Shown: positions 44,779-56,015, counted from the stretch's first letter. The stretch is 64,000 nucleotides of DNA from Capitulum mitella (GCA_030062745.1 CP099839.1:3576615-3640614); one strand, 5' to 3'. Numbers and translations: made by a program. Notes: generated by a model from the sequence alone, not told the origin.

Positions 44779-45051
44779 AAGGTGGGGACGCATGCACTTA
44801 TCCCTTTACCACGCCAGTGTACGTGATAATCGCCAGCTGAGTATGACTAGTCCCTGTGCTGCCCTGCACCACGTCCTCGTTTTCAGAATTCGAAATCCGC
44901 CTATGGTGAGACGAAATAAGGATTGCTGAGTAAGTGACTTTTCGGACAAAGGTTGGGGAGATAACTAAGCCTCAGAACATGGCAGAAAATAGCACAGCAG
45001 GAGCCAGCAACTCGCTACAAATATGTCACTGATCAATGTTCACCTGCAAAT

Positions 45052-45311
45052 TGACCTCAATAGATCACACACTGTTTTTGTACGTAACCAATACAGCAAG
45101 ACAGCGAGGATGCTGCCCACAAAATTGTATGCAGATATGTGGGTAAACACCTGAGATACGGACGGTCAGCGTCATTGACCGGTGTTGACCTTGGCACTGA
45201 CCCCAATTGGTCACACGCATATTTTGCAGGTGTTGTCGCTGTTGTAATCCTGCAAGCTTTCTGCGAGCCAAATTTCACGCAAACATGTCATTAAACAGCT
45301 GAGGTATGGAT
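45052..45311 (+). repeat. Two diverged ~146-bp tandem units
   Basis: TGACC(T/C)CAAT...GATCACAC/GGTCACAC blocks at about 45052 and 45198 are followed in both by AGCAAG/GCAAGC, CAAATTTC/CAAAATT and AAACA(C/G)CTGAG(A/G)TA. The copies are old and diverged. Confidence 0.6.
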
Positions 45312-46290
45312 GTGGTCAACCCCGGTCGTGCAAGAGTTGTGCGCGGATTAACCCTCGCTGATCGGGCGATTTTCTTACTTTTGCTAGATGCAGAGCAGGT
45401 GTAGTGTTCTTTTAGTAGAATATGCTTTTAACTGTGTTCTGCATCAGAAACGGTGCAACCGTTTTACGTCGTTTACGTCATTCGAGGTTACCGAGTCTAC
45501 TTGGTCGCAAATTGCGTTCGGCGATTAAATTGGTCACAAAGGTACGATTCATTACAAGAAAAAAGTACGGAAACATCTTTTAGTCAGTTTCTAGATTACA
45601 TCAGATTGCACAAAATTTAAATTTAGATTTTAATGGGTTGAAATTTTCATTTTATTTCAAAAAGACGGAAGGAAAAATGAACTGAAAAAAACTAGATTTT
45701 AGCAAGTTAAAATTTGTGTCACATTGACACAAATCATCCTACCCAAGCGTACAGACAGGATATGCAGACAGCCAATATTGTATCAAGTGTGTAAGCCGCA
45801 GCCAATTTTAAAGAATTATGGACTTGTGTCCAAATTTTCGTGACTGGGTGCGCAATTTTCGTCACCGGGCGTCCAAAGTGTTCGAGAAAGGGATTTAAGG
45901 CGATCGGTTACATAATAAGCACTTTCAAAAGAAAGAGTACTATTAGACGGTTCACGCAGACGGAGGCCGTCCGCGTTGCAGAAAATAGACACACTGACAT
46001 CCTCATGCGCAGAAGCGACTTGAATGACCATTCTGCCCATGGGTGCAGTTACCGGGAACAGGGGGAAATGTCCCCAGTTTTTGGTCTGCGGTGCGGGCGC
46101 CCCCTTCAAGCCACAGCAAAAAATGCCTTCGAAGAAAATTAAAAAAAGAAATATCTTTTAAACTCGATGACAAAGTGATAACGAAATCAGTCTTTTCCTT
46201 CTTTTTTGCTGGTGAGGGCTTTTTGGCTTTAGAAGCCATCAGTTTCTAGGCATCCCCTCCCCATTTATTGATCAAACACCCCTTGTGGTC
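45312..46290. other. No gene recognised
   Basis: AT-rich sequence. Open frames of 70-100 codons on both strands around 45816-46249 are unsupported. Confidence 0.35.
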
Positions 46291-46294
46291 ACAT

Positions 46295-46660
46295 AGCCCC
46301 TTACAGGTAAGCGCTCTCGTACAGGCCAGTTCTCGGTGCTCGGCGCCCAATGCAGGCCAGGCGGCCCTTCTTCCTGTACAGATGAGACGTCTGTAAGGAA
46401 TCTGGCTCCCGTAGCAGACCAGACACGTCTATGATGCAGGTGCCTTTTACATGTCAGACCCCCCCCCCCCCCCCGTACAGATCAGGCGTTCCTCGGGGGT
46501 TCGGCGCTCCTGGCGAGCGAGGCGCCCCGTACGGATCAGACACCCCTCATGCATTTGGCGCCCTCTGTATAGACCAAGAGGCCACACGGGTCTTGGCGTC
46601 TCATACAGAGCATGCACGTCTTATAAAGCAGGCGCTCCGTACAGGCCAGGTTGGATGCGC
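46295..46660 (+). repeat. Degenerate ~30-bp minisatellite (GTACAG..CAGGCG unit)
   Basis: Variants of CCGTACAGATCAGGCG-like motifs recur about every 30 bp with substitutions and a poly-C insertion near 46461. The array lies outside the neighbouring hAT-like element. Confidence 0.6.
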
Positions 46661-46814
46661 GCGTATTTTAGTTGTTACTTTACTTTTTTGTTTCAAACGT
46701 TCATTTTATTACGCTTCGTCAGATTAACCCTTAGCTGGAGCAGTATACAGTTCTCTAGCCAGAGACAGGCGCGGATTCAACAGCGGGGCGAGGGGGCGAT
46801 GGCGGCGATCGCCT

Positions 46815-47350
46815 CCCCCCCCCCCGAGGCCTGAGAAGGGGCCCCTCTCAGACTCAAAAGAGGCACCGAAAGGGCCCCGTATGAGCCTCACGGGGTCTCA
46901 GTGAAAACGTGGCGGATTCTTGGTGCAGTCAGGGGGCCTCTGGGAGGTTTAGATGAACCCTGAGATGCGTAGAAGGGCCCCTGAAGTTCCCAAATGCCGC
47001 CTGGGGCCACAACGGGGACCAAACACGGTAGGTGGCCCCTGAGACCACCAGAAAGGTCAAAGGACCACTGAGACGGCCAAGATGAGGACTGAGTTCATGG
47101 ACGATATAGGGTCCCCTGGAATGGCATAGGGATCCCGAATGGGTCTCACGTACCTGTGTGAAAAGCTGAAGGTTTCTGATACAGTCAGAGTGCCGCCGGT
47201 AAGGTTAATGAGAACCTGAGATGGCAAAATGGTTCCTAAGATGGATAGAAGGGCCTCTGAAACTCTTCAAGGGAAGAGGCGCCCGAGACCACAAGAGGAG
47301 CCATAGCAAGGCAAAGCTTAAAGAGATCCAAGCCCATGGAGGGACCTCTA
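46815..47350 (+). repeat. Minisatellite block 1 of the hAT-like element
   Basis: GGCCCCTGAGAC/CAGTCAGGGGGCC-type units at about 28-32-bp spacing, strongly diverged. Confidence 0.6.
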
Positions 47351-47369
47351 ATGGACTGTAGGGAGCCCC

Positions 47370-47670
47370 TGCCGGTCAGCAGTGCCCCCTGCAAGCCCGT
47401 GCGGGCTCCCTGCCAGCCTGAAGGGGGCCCCTGTCATCCTGTAGGGGCCCCTGTCGGCCTGTAGGGCTTCCTGCCAATCTGTAGGGCCCCTGCTGGCCTA
47501 CAGGGGCCCTCTGCCGGCCTGCAGCCTTGTCCTTGCAGTCCTTGCCTGTCCTTGCCGCCGCCTGTAGGGCCCCTACCGGCCTGTGGAGGGACTCACTTAC
47601 AGTCTGTGGAAAGGCCCCTGGTGCGTAGAGTAACCCCCTGACAGCTTGCAGAGGGGCCCCCTGACATCTG
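47370..47670 (+). repeat. Minisatellite block 2 (GGGCCCCTGxCxGCCTGTA, ~24 bp)
   Basis: Units such as GGGGCCCCTGTCGGCCTGTA recur about every 22-26 bp, denser and more regular than the flanking blocks. Confidence 0.7.
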
Positions 47671-47999
47671 GGGAGGCCACCAATAAAAAATTGTTTTTTT
47701 GCGATCATCGACGATCAGATAAGAGCTAGGTGGGTGGAAATGATACAGTTAAGCAACGGCAATCACGCACTGTCGTAAAATTTTCACTGGCTGTTTTTAT
47801 TCAGGGGGCCCACTCATACGATGCAGTTCACTGTTGGTCACGTACCCCCGCCCCCGAAATTTCGTGCCGGCTATACCCCTCTGCGAGCCTATTGTGAAAT
47901 GTTATGATAATATTTTTGTCCAGAGAGCCCACATGAAGTGAGGGGGCCCAACACTGGCCGAGGACTCCCCCGGACATTCTTAGCTGGCTGCGCCCCTGC

Positions 48000-48680
48000 C
48001 CCCAAGTGTGTTCGGCGAGCTTCTGGCACAGAAAAGGTCTCTCTGAGACTGCCAGAGAGACCCCTGATACGGCTAGAGGGGTCTTGAGACTGCCAGATTT
48101 ACCCCATGTAACAGAGGAGGACCTCAGATACAGCCATGGAGACTACCGGAGACGTCCATGACACAGGGCCTTTGACACTGCACAGGGGCCCAGAAATCGC
48201 CAAAAGGTCTTTTGTAACTTCCGTAAGGCTCTTGAGAAGGCAAAAATGTCCCCCAGAGACGACAAGGAGAGCACCTAAGGCAACAGGGAGCCCAATGAAA
48301 CGACCAGATGGACCTCGAAACTACTAAGCCTTGAGACGTCCAGACAACTCTTGAAACGGCCAAAGAACCTACAGTATTGCCAGAGGCAACTCTGTTACGG
48401 CAGAGATGGACTCATAGACGGCCTTATTACTGCCTGAGGGATTTTTTAGAAGGCGAAAATTTTCCAGGAACGACAGGAAGGAACCCGAGATGGCATCATT
48501 GTCCCTGAAGCTGCCAGATGGGCCCATGACACTGCCCGAGATGTTCCTAAAACTGCCAAAGGAGCGCTTGAGACGTCCAGAGTGACATGTCAGACTGTAA
48601 AAGGAAACTGAGACCACTTTCGGGCCCTGACACGGCAGGCGGCCCAAGACCACCAAAAAGGTAGCAAAAAAGTCTTCAGA
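48000..48680 (+). repeat. Minisatellite block 3 (CTTGAGACxGCCAGA, ~30 bp)
   Basis: More than fifteen variants of TGAGACTGCCAGA or TGAAACGGCCA at about 28-32-bp spacing. Overlapping frames on both strands are repeat artefacts. Confidence 0.65.
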
Positions 48681-49023
48681 AGCAATGAGGGGGCAGAAGG
48701 ACTCATGGACCTGATACAGACACGACATTTGAAGTAGAGGGGGGACGCGGCCGCCTAAGATTCCGCCATTGTTGTCATATTCTGGCCACATTGTAGGAGA
48801 TAAAAACGCAAAATTTTCGCAAATGAGGTGGCGCGCTTAAATTTTTCGGTTAATTTATATGACAAAAAGGCAAAATTTCATCAGATATCTCAGGCTGGAC
48901 CCAAGCAAATCAACGTTTTTCATATGTAAAGAGAAGAAAATAGGGGACCCCGGCGGAGAGTGGGGAGCCCCGCGCTTACCATTCCCCCCATGGCGAAATC
49001 CTGAATCCGTCCCTGGCCAGAGA

Positions 49024-49829
49024 TGTGAGGTATTGGTTAAATAATGTTAATTGTTAATTAAAAATGCTCGAATGATTACGATATTCATCGTCACTATTCT
49101 AAAGATATAAGCATACCTAAAAACATTTTACCCTGGACAACTGTTTTTACCATTGGTGGCCAAATGAGGCAGGCTCTACGGAGAAAAATTACATGTGAAA
49201 CAGCTGTTTAGGACCACTATCAGCAAACGAAGTAGTAGAAAAAAATTACGTCAAAAGTTTAAAATCAAACGTCACATTTTCACAAGAGCATAAGCAAAAA
49301 GTTTCTCATCTCATTCGGGTTCTTGGCGCCGCTCATGTCCGCATATGTGTATCTAAAGGCAAAAATGCATTGATGTAGGCGCCTCTATATCCGTAAATAT
49401 GAAAGCAAATTACCAGCTTCATTCTAACCAGATGGCGCCCCTCCGTGAGAACGACTCCTCGCCTGGAGTTTGGCGTTCCTCCTGGATGAATGGTCCTCTC
49501 AGTTTCTGTCGCGTTCCCTCACCCCTGATTCTACCTGTTCTGGTTGAGGAACTGCAAGCATAGAAACAGCCCCATATGTGGTCATAATCCGTGCCGTACG
49601 TAAGCCATTATATACACGATACAGGCGACTATAAAAGGGTATCTGCAAGGTTTGAAATGAAAACTGTCTGCCTTCTGAATTCCGTGTCTTTTCCCCGGTG
49701 AAATAATCTAGCGTAGACTGACGCCCTTCTTCTTGGCAGGAAATATGAGATCGTGAAACTCTGAGGTGCGCGACCGAAAACCGACTGACACTACTCACAG
49801 TGTAGAGCTGAGGAATCGCACGCATTTTG
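49024..49829. other. No gene recognised
   Basis: Sequence between the hAT-like element and the GATTCGA cluster. A 108-codon minus-strand frame (49499-49825) has no domain; an ACT|GTGAGT motif near 49800 falls at its start. Confidence 0.3.
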
Positions 49830-50605
49830 GGATTCGAGACCTAGGAAGGGGATTCTGATTCTGATTCGAGATTCGAATAGATTTGGTTTTTTGCATCGAA
49901 ATCTGGATTTTTTAACGTCGTGCGCTCCTCACTTTTAAACCGATTTCATTGGTCTCTGGCTGGCTTTTCTCAACGCTTCTGCCAGTAGTGAAAGCTCGGT
50001 CTAGAAATCTTAGATGTTATCGGTACCAGTCTGTGTAGGTTTCGAAGTTTTGGTTTCGGGTGGGGTATGGACAAAGTATATGACAAGATGGGCACGGTAA
50101 TGCGACCTCGGCAAGGTCCCGCGCCAACCAAACGGTTACAACTTGAGTCGTTACAAAGGTCGTTTTACTTTCGCTCCCACAGCAAACCAGCGAAACACGG
50201 TCGTGGCGGAGTAAAACCAGAAGCCACAGCAGTTGGGGCTGGCAATAACTATTGCAGGGTAATAAAAGGCAAGACGGATGACTCAGTCCGATGCAGCACC
50301 GACATATGCGAGCTACATTTGATTCATTTGAAGAAAATTTGAGCCTGGAACATGTTTCAATGGATTTATTTGCCAATCTCAACGTTTTTTATATGTGGTT
50401 TCCTATTTCTTGTTTCGTTTCTTATATTTTTTTTGTTATTTTATATAATATATATTATTTATCCTCAGGCAATTCATATTTTTATAGTTACATATTTCAC
50501 GATTCAGCCGTGGTTTTTAGGATTTGAGTCCTGATTTTCAATGTTCCAATCCTCGATTTCAGGATTCGAGGACTCGCAAGGATTCAAATATATTCGAATC
50601 TAGGA
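49830..50605. repeat. GATTCGA motif clusters bracketing ~0.75 kb
   Basis: GATTCGAG, GATTCTGATTC and GATTCGAATAG cluster at 49830-49885; the inverted types (GATTCGAGGACTC, ATTCGAATC) cluster at 50515-50602. The layout resembles the 34.6-35.8-kb pair. Confidence 0.4.
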
Positions 50606-50977
50606 AGAGGTGGAGGAAGGGAAGAAGGCAAGATAGGGGTAATGCAAAAATTTAACGTCGTTAGGAAGAACAACACTGGTCTCACGCTCCAAGCGATTAA
50701 GTGGCCAATTTTCGCGATGCCAACGCCCGTGCCTGTGATCAATGACCCACAAGGCGAGAACCGCGCTTCGCTTGCCGGATTCAACGAATGTGTGGATGGA
50801 TAGATAGATGGACGATATGTACGAATTTGAAAGACGTATTATTCATACAAACTAACGACTGGTACAAAAATGAAACACTTACACCGAAACACCTCTCGGT
50901 GACTATAATATGTAAAATAGACATATATAGTAATAACATAGGCATAATATATCTGTATTAATGTATGACATATTGCA

Positions 50978-50980
<3 letters not shown>

Positions 50981-51030
<50 letters not shown>
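50981..51030. repeat. (TA)n microsatellite, about 25 units
   Basis: An uninterrupted AT/TA run of 50 bp. The reading frames over it are low-complexity artefacts. Confidence 0.95.
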
Positions 51031-51032
<2 letters not shown>

Positions 51033-51305
51033 ATATATTTCAATATACCACATAATAGTAATATAGGAATGATAAAATAGGCATATAAAATCCTGTGTGA
51101 CTTAGGCGAGCCTAGCGCTGGTGGGGCAATGATTCCTGAAAATTCTTTTTGTCATCAATTTCTGGGGACCGTGAAACGATTTGTTATACTAGTCAAACGG
51201 GCACCAACAACGTTTCACTTCACAAATGAATCAATTTCCGTTCCAGTAACCGTGATGAAGAAAAAACTGGTCCACTCCACCAGATTCGCATCAGGCTGAA
51301 CTTAC

Positions 51306-51412
51306 GAAGTTGACTCCGTCTCCTCTTCAAATGCGACGTCCATGATGGCCATCCAATCCGACCTGGAGAGCCCTTCTTCATTATGAAGCTTCATCCTGAC
51401 AAACATGAAACT
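51306..51412 (-). CDS. Possible internal exon (107 bp), unrecognised
   Basis: On the minus strand a good acceptor (CGATTTTTGCAG) ends at 51413 and a strong donor (ACTTC|GTAAGT) follows 51306. The exon reads 35 codons plus two bases without a stop. It opens Ser-Phe-Met-Phe-Val-Arg-Met-Lys-Leu, continues through Leu-Ser-Arg-Ser-Asp-Trp-Met-Ala-Ile-Met and ends in an acidic Glu/Thr/Ser run. Amino-acid use is protein-like and not repetitive. It is too short to assign. It lies 0.3 kb from the mariner-type relic, on the same strand but unrelated in sequence. Confidence 0.4.
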
Positions 51413-51710
51413 CTGCAAAAATCGTTCACCGTGAGATCACGCGAATTAATGCGGAAAACGGGACTGGAAAGCACAGGCTCAGCCGAAGTGGGGAATGGGC
51501 TGCCCCCGCCGCCTTAGGCCCGCATTTGATGTGAAAATCATTGCACATTATCTTTACGGCAGGCGGTCATCGTATGATTTCAGTCCACAATGAGCTCCCC
51601 CTTAAGAACACTCTGGCTGCGCATCTGGTGGAGAGCGAATTACGCAACGTGTCCCCAATCCCATCATGTTGCGCCCACACATATAGCTTGTTTAATTAAG
51701 GTGTATCATA
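51413..51710. other. No gene recognised; intron-like
   Basis: Sequence between the exon candidate and the mariner-type element. Nothing was identified. Confidence 0.3.
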
Positions 51711-51837
51711 CTGGGTGCTTTAAAAAGGTGTACGGATTTCATTTGTTTCTTCTGAAAGTATGAAAACTCGTATGGTGTTTAGCTGACTATTTTCGGGGAG
51801 CAGACAGCATGCGATTTTCAGAACAGCAATACTGTGC

Positions 51838-53025
51838 TCAATAACTCAACTCACAACAAAATAGTAGTGGACTGTCCAAAATCACCACTGACGCAAATCT
51901 CTTGTGACTGACGTACTCGACATGTGCGCCTCTGCGATTGAGGCACGCCTTGACTCGGACCACAAAGTTCTGGCCCGCCTTCCTCAGGGTCGCAGATGTG
52001 ACTTCTTGAACGTAGCTGGCTACATTCAGCTTGAGCTGGACCAGTGTAGCAGGGTTGTTTGAGTACGCAGAGCTCTTGGCAGCCCCCCTCAGCCAGAAGC
52101 CCAGCGGGCTGAGATCAGAGCTGTAACCACTCGTGGACGGCGTCTAGAACGATGAGGCGGTTGTTGAAGAGCTGGTTCAGAGAAGCGATACTGTCATGTG
52201 CAGTGTGAGGTGGGCCCCATCCTGCATGAACCAGGGCATGCTGAGCGGGCTACAGTGAGGGGTGTTTTCAAGTCAACGTGGGAATACCCGATGACTTTGC
52301 GGCAGCGTTCGGCGTTGACGGTCCGACCACCTTCTCCGAACCAGTGGGGTCCCTTTGTACCCTTTGTGCCCTTTGTACAAAGTACCCTTTGTCCAAATGG
52401 TACCTTGTCCTGCCCAGGTACTTAATCCTGGGTCCAAAAGTACCCTTTACTACGTTTGCCTCTCTCCGACCTCCTCGGGTGGCTCAGAACTCCAGATGTT
52501 TTTGCGACTGCTGATGGCTCCGTTGAGGTGGAAGCGTGCCTCGTCGGCGAACCAGATGTGGTTGATCCAGCCTGGATTGTATTCCAGCTTATCGCCGAGC
52601 CGTTCACGCATGACCTGCCTCTTTTGCATATCGTCAGCCGTTAGTTCATGCCTGGCAGACACGATGTAAAGGAACAATTTGAGCTCCCTGTTCAAGATAC
52701 GCAACACATTGGAGGGGCAGAATGCCAGCTCTTGTGAGCGGCGACGGTGGGACTTCTTCGGACTCCCGATTGTTCAGTCGCGCACGGCGTCATTGTTGGC
52801 CTGGATCGTTGTGACTGCTGCTTGACGTCCACCTTTTCCCTCGTGTACGCTGCGAACAGCACCTTTCTCCAGGTGCTTCACAAACCTCCATGTGATAATG
52901 ACTTTCGGCGCACAAAGCGTGCGGACATCAAACTCACGGCGGAATCGACGACGGACCGTCACGCAGGATTTGGTTTCATAGCAGAATTCGACGATTCTTA
53001 TTTTCCGTTCTGCTGTGAAAGCCAT
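51838..53025 (-). pseudogene. mariner-type transposase relic
   Basis: ATG at 53025-53023 opens Met-Ala-Phe-Thr-Ala-Glu-Arg-Lys, followed by an N-terminal helix-turn-helix-like region to about 52780. After a frameshift, 52450-52707 contains Asn-Val-Leu-Arg and the first catalytic block Trp-Phe-Ala-Asp-Glu-Ala-Arg-Phe-His. The second block, Phe-Met-Gln-Asp-Gly-Ala, lies near 52225. The third, Ser-Asp-Leu-Ser-Pro-Leu-Gly-Phe-Trp, lies near 52125, about 34 codons later as in DD34D mariners. A conserved tail ends at TGA 51840-51838. A TACAAAGGG repeat within the gene and several frameshifts and stops show it is inactive. Confidence 0.83.
52349..52396 (-). repeat. TACAAAGGG nonamer expansion inside the transposase
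   Basis: Four to five CCCTTTGTA/CCCTTTGTG units on the plus strand, between the first and second catalytic blocks, where no repeat is expected. Confidence 0.8.
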
Positions 53026-53259
53026 CTGAGCCCGAAACCTGTGCTTCGCTTGTATCAAACGGCATAATGGCATCATCAGTATTTCGAAAGAACAAAATGT
53101 GTAAGTTAAAGGGTAAGGCAATGACGTGAACATAAAACCCGTAGTTTTTTTAAGCACTGCAAAATTCTTAAAAAACGTGATTCTACGTATCTGTTAGCCA
53201 CGTTCCGTGCTTCTGACTAAACGCACTACGATCGGAAAGGGTCCGTAACCTAAGAGTTC

Positions 53260-53733
53260 CTATCGACTCTGAAAAACAGCAAGCGCTCGGATTTGCAGAG
53301 TACGCGACAGACGCGGACATACTACAGGCATACTGGACAGACAGACAGACAAGCAGGCAGAGGAGTGCTCCCAAACTAATTTCTCATTACGTGGGCAAAT
53401 GTCTAAAGTCCGGACGGGAGAATGAAAACATGCTGTACGGATGACACGCTTTTGTAATATGATCAGCAAAAAGGATACCACACTGCGCATTTGCATCGGT
53501 GTGACTTGCCTGCTTTGTAACATTGGTATGCGATCATATGCTTCGCTCAAACTGCGAAAGGTCGCAGAAAGTTTGCAATACATTTCGATGGCGTGCAAAA
53601 ACTTACTAATGGATTCAGAAATAATTTTCCTCAGGTGCCGTTTTCCGAATTTCCGCGAAAATTTTGGCAGTATTTGAGAAGCAGACGGACAAGGAGGGTC
53701 GGCAGCGCGATAGAGAGACAGTCGCCAAAACAA
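53260..53733 (-). CDS. 157-codon open frame, unrecognised
   Basis: The middle part (53400-53680) has ordinary composition with Lys/Arg/Ser helix-like stretches; the N-terminal part is Pro/Ser-rich. A possible donor ATTA|GTAAGT lies within the frame near 53611. No domain was recognised, and a 78-codon plus-strand frame overlaps. Confidence 0.15.
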   Translation of the reverse strand: MFWRLSLYRAADPPCPSASQILPKFSRKFGKRHLRKIISESISKFLHAIEMYCKLSATFRSLSEAYDRIPMLQSRQVTPMQMRSVVSFLLIILQKRVIRTACFHSPVRTLDICPRNEKLVWEHSSACLSVCLSSMPVVCPRLSRTLQIRALAVFQSR

Positions 53734-53935
53734 TGAGACAGGGAAACGAGCAGACGATACAGAGCGAAAGCGAAGGTGAAAGGGAAACGGAGAGACAGGA
53801 AGAGAGTAGACTAGGAGAGGGGAAAAGAGAGAGAGAGGGAGAGAGAGAAAGGGAGGGAAGGAGAGAGAGAGAAAGAGAGAGAAGGAAAGAGAGAAACAGT
53901 GAAGTGAGTCCAGAAACGGTGAAATGAGTCCAGAG
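53700..53935 (+). repeat. Purine tract (GA-rich, ~150-200 bp)
   Basis: GAGAGAGAGGGAGAGAGAAAGG-type sequence, densest at 53811-53899, followed by two GTGAAATGAGTCCAGA-like repeats. Mirror-repeat purine tracts can form triplex (H-DNA) structures. The frames over it are artefacts. Confidence 0.85.
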
Positions 53936-54105
53936 GAGATGAAATAGATCCAGATACAGGTAAACGGACCCAGGGGTTGAGGAACAAAAATGGGAAGAGA
54001 CGGAGATGAAAAAACATGGCTTACCTTGCTACACGTCTCAGAGAACTGACCACCTAGTCTGCCAACTCGTTAGTTTTCTGCGCAGTCTTCCTCTCTCTGT
54101 ACCCT

Positions 54106-54140
54106 CTTCGTAGTGCTTCGTAGACTTCGTAGACTTCGTA
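54106..54140 (+). repeat. CGTAGACTT nonamer run
   Basis: CTTCGTAG(TG/AC) is repeated four times in 35 bp. Confidence 0.8.
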
Positions 54141-55274
54141 GTGCCAATTCATCGTCTTTTTCCCAACAAGCAGCTAACAGACAAGAAAGTGAGTTCGGCG
54201 GTAGCTTCGCCACGGGTCGTGAGGCGGATGCTGCCTTTGGGGTCGCCTTGCTTTTGACGCTGTTGATGGAGGCGAACTTCGCGGTGTCTCGTCAAAACTG
54301 CGTCTACATACAAAATGGGTCAAGCTTGCAGGACACCCTCCCTCCCCCCAAAGAAATTACGTGGCGCCTTATGTTAATATATGCTACCAATTCACGGAAA
54401 ATCCGGACTTCCCCGGGAAATCGTTTGCAATCCGGATTCGGTAATGTAACCCAGTTTGCTAAAATGGATGACGATATCAGCTTCCGTGACCTCTGAAATC
54501 CAGATCTGAAGGGAAATCTGGGTTTGATAGTGTCATGAAAACGCGGTTTATGTATGGAAGTTACCCCATTTGAAAAGCTGGCCATTTACAACCATTTACA
54601 ACCAACCATTTACCCCTTGCACTGGATCAATTTACCCCATGGATGGGGTATTTTGAGGCATAGGAGATACCTCACAAGAATATATTTTTTGAGAGATTCG
54701 ATTGTATTTTGTGTTTTCTTTTTACTACCCATTTTTTGCCCAAAGGAAATGAATCCCATACTTTTCGGAAGGTTCCGTCATGTGTCCCTTAGAGAGACAA
54801 AGGAAAAAGGTGCTGGTCGCCTTACCCCATATTCTCCTTCAAAACAAAAAGAATCGTGTCCTAAAAACTCATCTAACTGTCCCATTATAAATGTCTTTGT
54901 TAAAGATTTTCAAGGCTTATCACACAACAGGATTATTCATCTACTGCCGATACTGGAATAGCAACGCGATGTTCCCAAGTCCAGGCTGTGACTGAGCAAA
55001 TAAATATCAATGTGTACCATATAAACATTGCTCCCAATATTGGCATATGTAAACTTGCCACACTGACACCACACAAAGGTATCCTTTGCTTCCCTTTTCC
55101 TCTAATTTTCCTTTGTTCTCATCAACCTCAGGTCGCCAAAGTAAAATTCTGATCTTGCTAACAGGGCTGGTGCTAAAATTCTGAAACCATCGTGGTGCAC
55201 TGCCCCGTTCCCCGCCCCTCCCTACACCCTTCCCCAGGCATACCAAATAATCCCCCTCCATTTAATGCTGCCTG
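54141..55274. other. No gene recognised
   Basis: Includes TTTACCCC/TTACCCCAT repeats near 54560-54650 and open frames of 127-135 codons without domain or splice support. A minus-strand CAAG|GTAAGC donor-like site lies near 54023. Confidence 0.3.
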
Positions 55275-56015
55275 GTGCATGGGTATAATCTATATGTTTG
55301 TCAGTACTTGCGCAGAAAAGCTAATCCAACACGGTATGGATGCGTGGTGGCCCTCCCAATGGCTATTTTAGGGCAATGCACAACTACATCCCACATCATC
55401 GCAAAGCAAGGGCATGCACCAGTCGTAAAACTGAGATGCAACACTAGGAGAACATCCCATAATCCACATTTCAACGGAACACTTACCTCTGCTCGATGTT
55501 CAGCCATTGCTGCTGACACGAGACGCCGTGCAAATTGGCGCCCGTGGATGCCGGGAGTTCAGCGGCACCCTTATATTACTGTGAAGCAAAGTTTTGTTAA
55601 AATTACTGTCATGTTATCTGTCTTTCCAGCAATAGGTGGTAATCAATGTAGGCTACTACTATTCCATAGCATTGCTGGAGCCTATAGTGTACGAACCAAG
55701 TGCTCGATGCGAACGTTTGGTTTGTTGCTAACACTAACATCACTCTTACAATGTGATGGCTTGTCACATGAGACCAGTACAAGCTAAACACCAATGATTA
55801 GCCGACACTCATTTAACATGGCGAAAAGGCTGGTATTTTGAACAAGGAGTGCGCCCTGTGTATATTTTGCAGCATGTCCCATCGCTACTATGCAGTTAAA
55901 GGCCTGGCGTGTACTGGTCACCTCACCAGCACACTAATGGAATATTAACATATTCTCTGTCATTGTAGCAATAGGTGGTAATAATTCGAAGCTATTACTA
56001 TTTCAGCAAGGAGAG
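55275..56015. other. Unsupported open frames with a direct repeat
   Basis: A 170-codon plus-strand frame (55275-55787) lacks any recognised domain. On the minus strand an ATG (55511-55509) seven codons before GCAGAG|GTAAGT could be a first exon. AGCAATAGGTGGTAAT occurs at 55628 and 55967 with surrounding similarity, a diverged 339-bp-spaced direct repeat. Confidence 0.25.

Larger units (their letters stand above)
46766..49015. mobile_element. hAT-like non-autonomous element filled with minisatellite (2.25 kb)
   Basis: Left end CAGGCGCGGATTCA; right end complementary to CAGGGACGGATTCA, a 14-bp terminal repeat with two mismatches. Both sides carry an identical 8-bp flank, GCCAGAGA (46758-46765 and 49016-49023), the target duplication expected of hAT elements. 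No transposase is encoded. Almost the whole interior is degenerate minisatellite built from CTGAGAC(N)GCCAGA and GGCCCCTG motifs. Confidence 0.82.
51711..53159 (-). mobile_element. mariner-type (IS630-Tc1-mariner) element, degenerate
   Basis: A transposase relic sits between similar inverted ends: the left begins CTGGGTGCTTTAAAAAGG at 51711; the right, reverse-complemented, begins CAGTGCTTAAAAAAACTACGGG. TA precedes the left end (51709-51710), the usual target; the right TA is not preserved. The length (~1.45 kb) fits the family. Confidence 0.72.

Noticed and set aside
44931..44932. Donor after GCTGA with TTTTCAG 50 bp upstream
   Set aside because: All three frames of the implied 50-bp exon carry a stop, so it is not coding.
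55162..55858. Possible hAT-like element with CAGGGC ends
   Set aside because: Ends match only over the first six bases and the flanking 8-mers differ.
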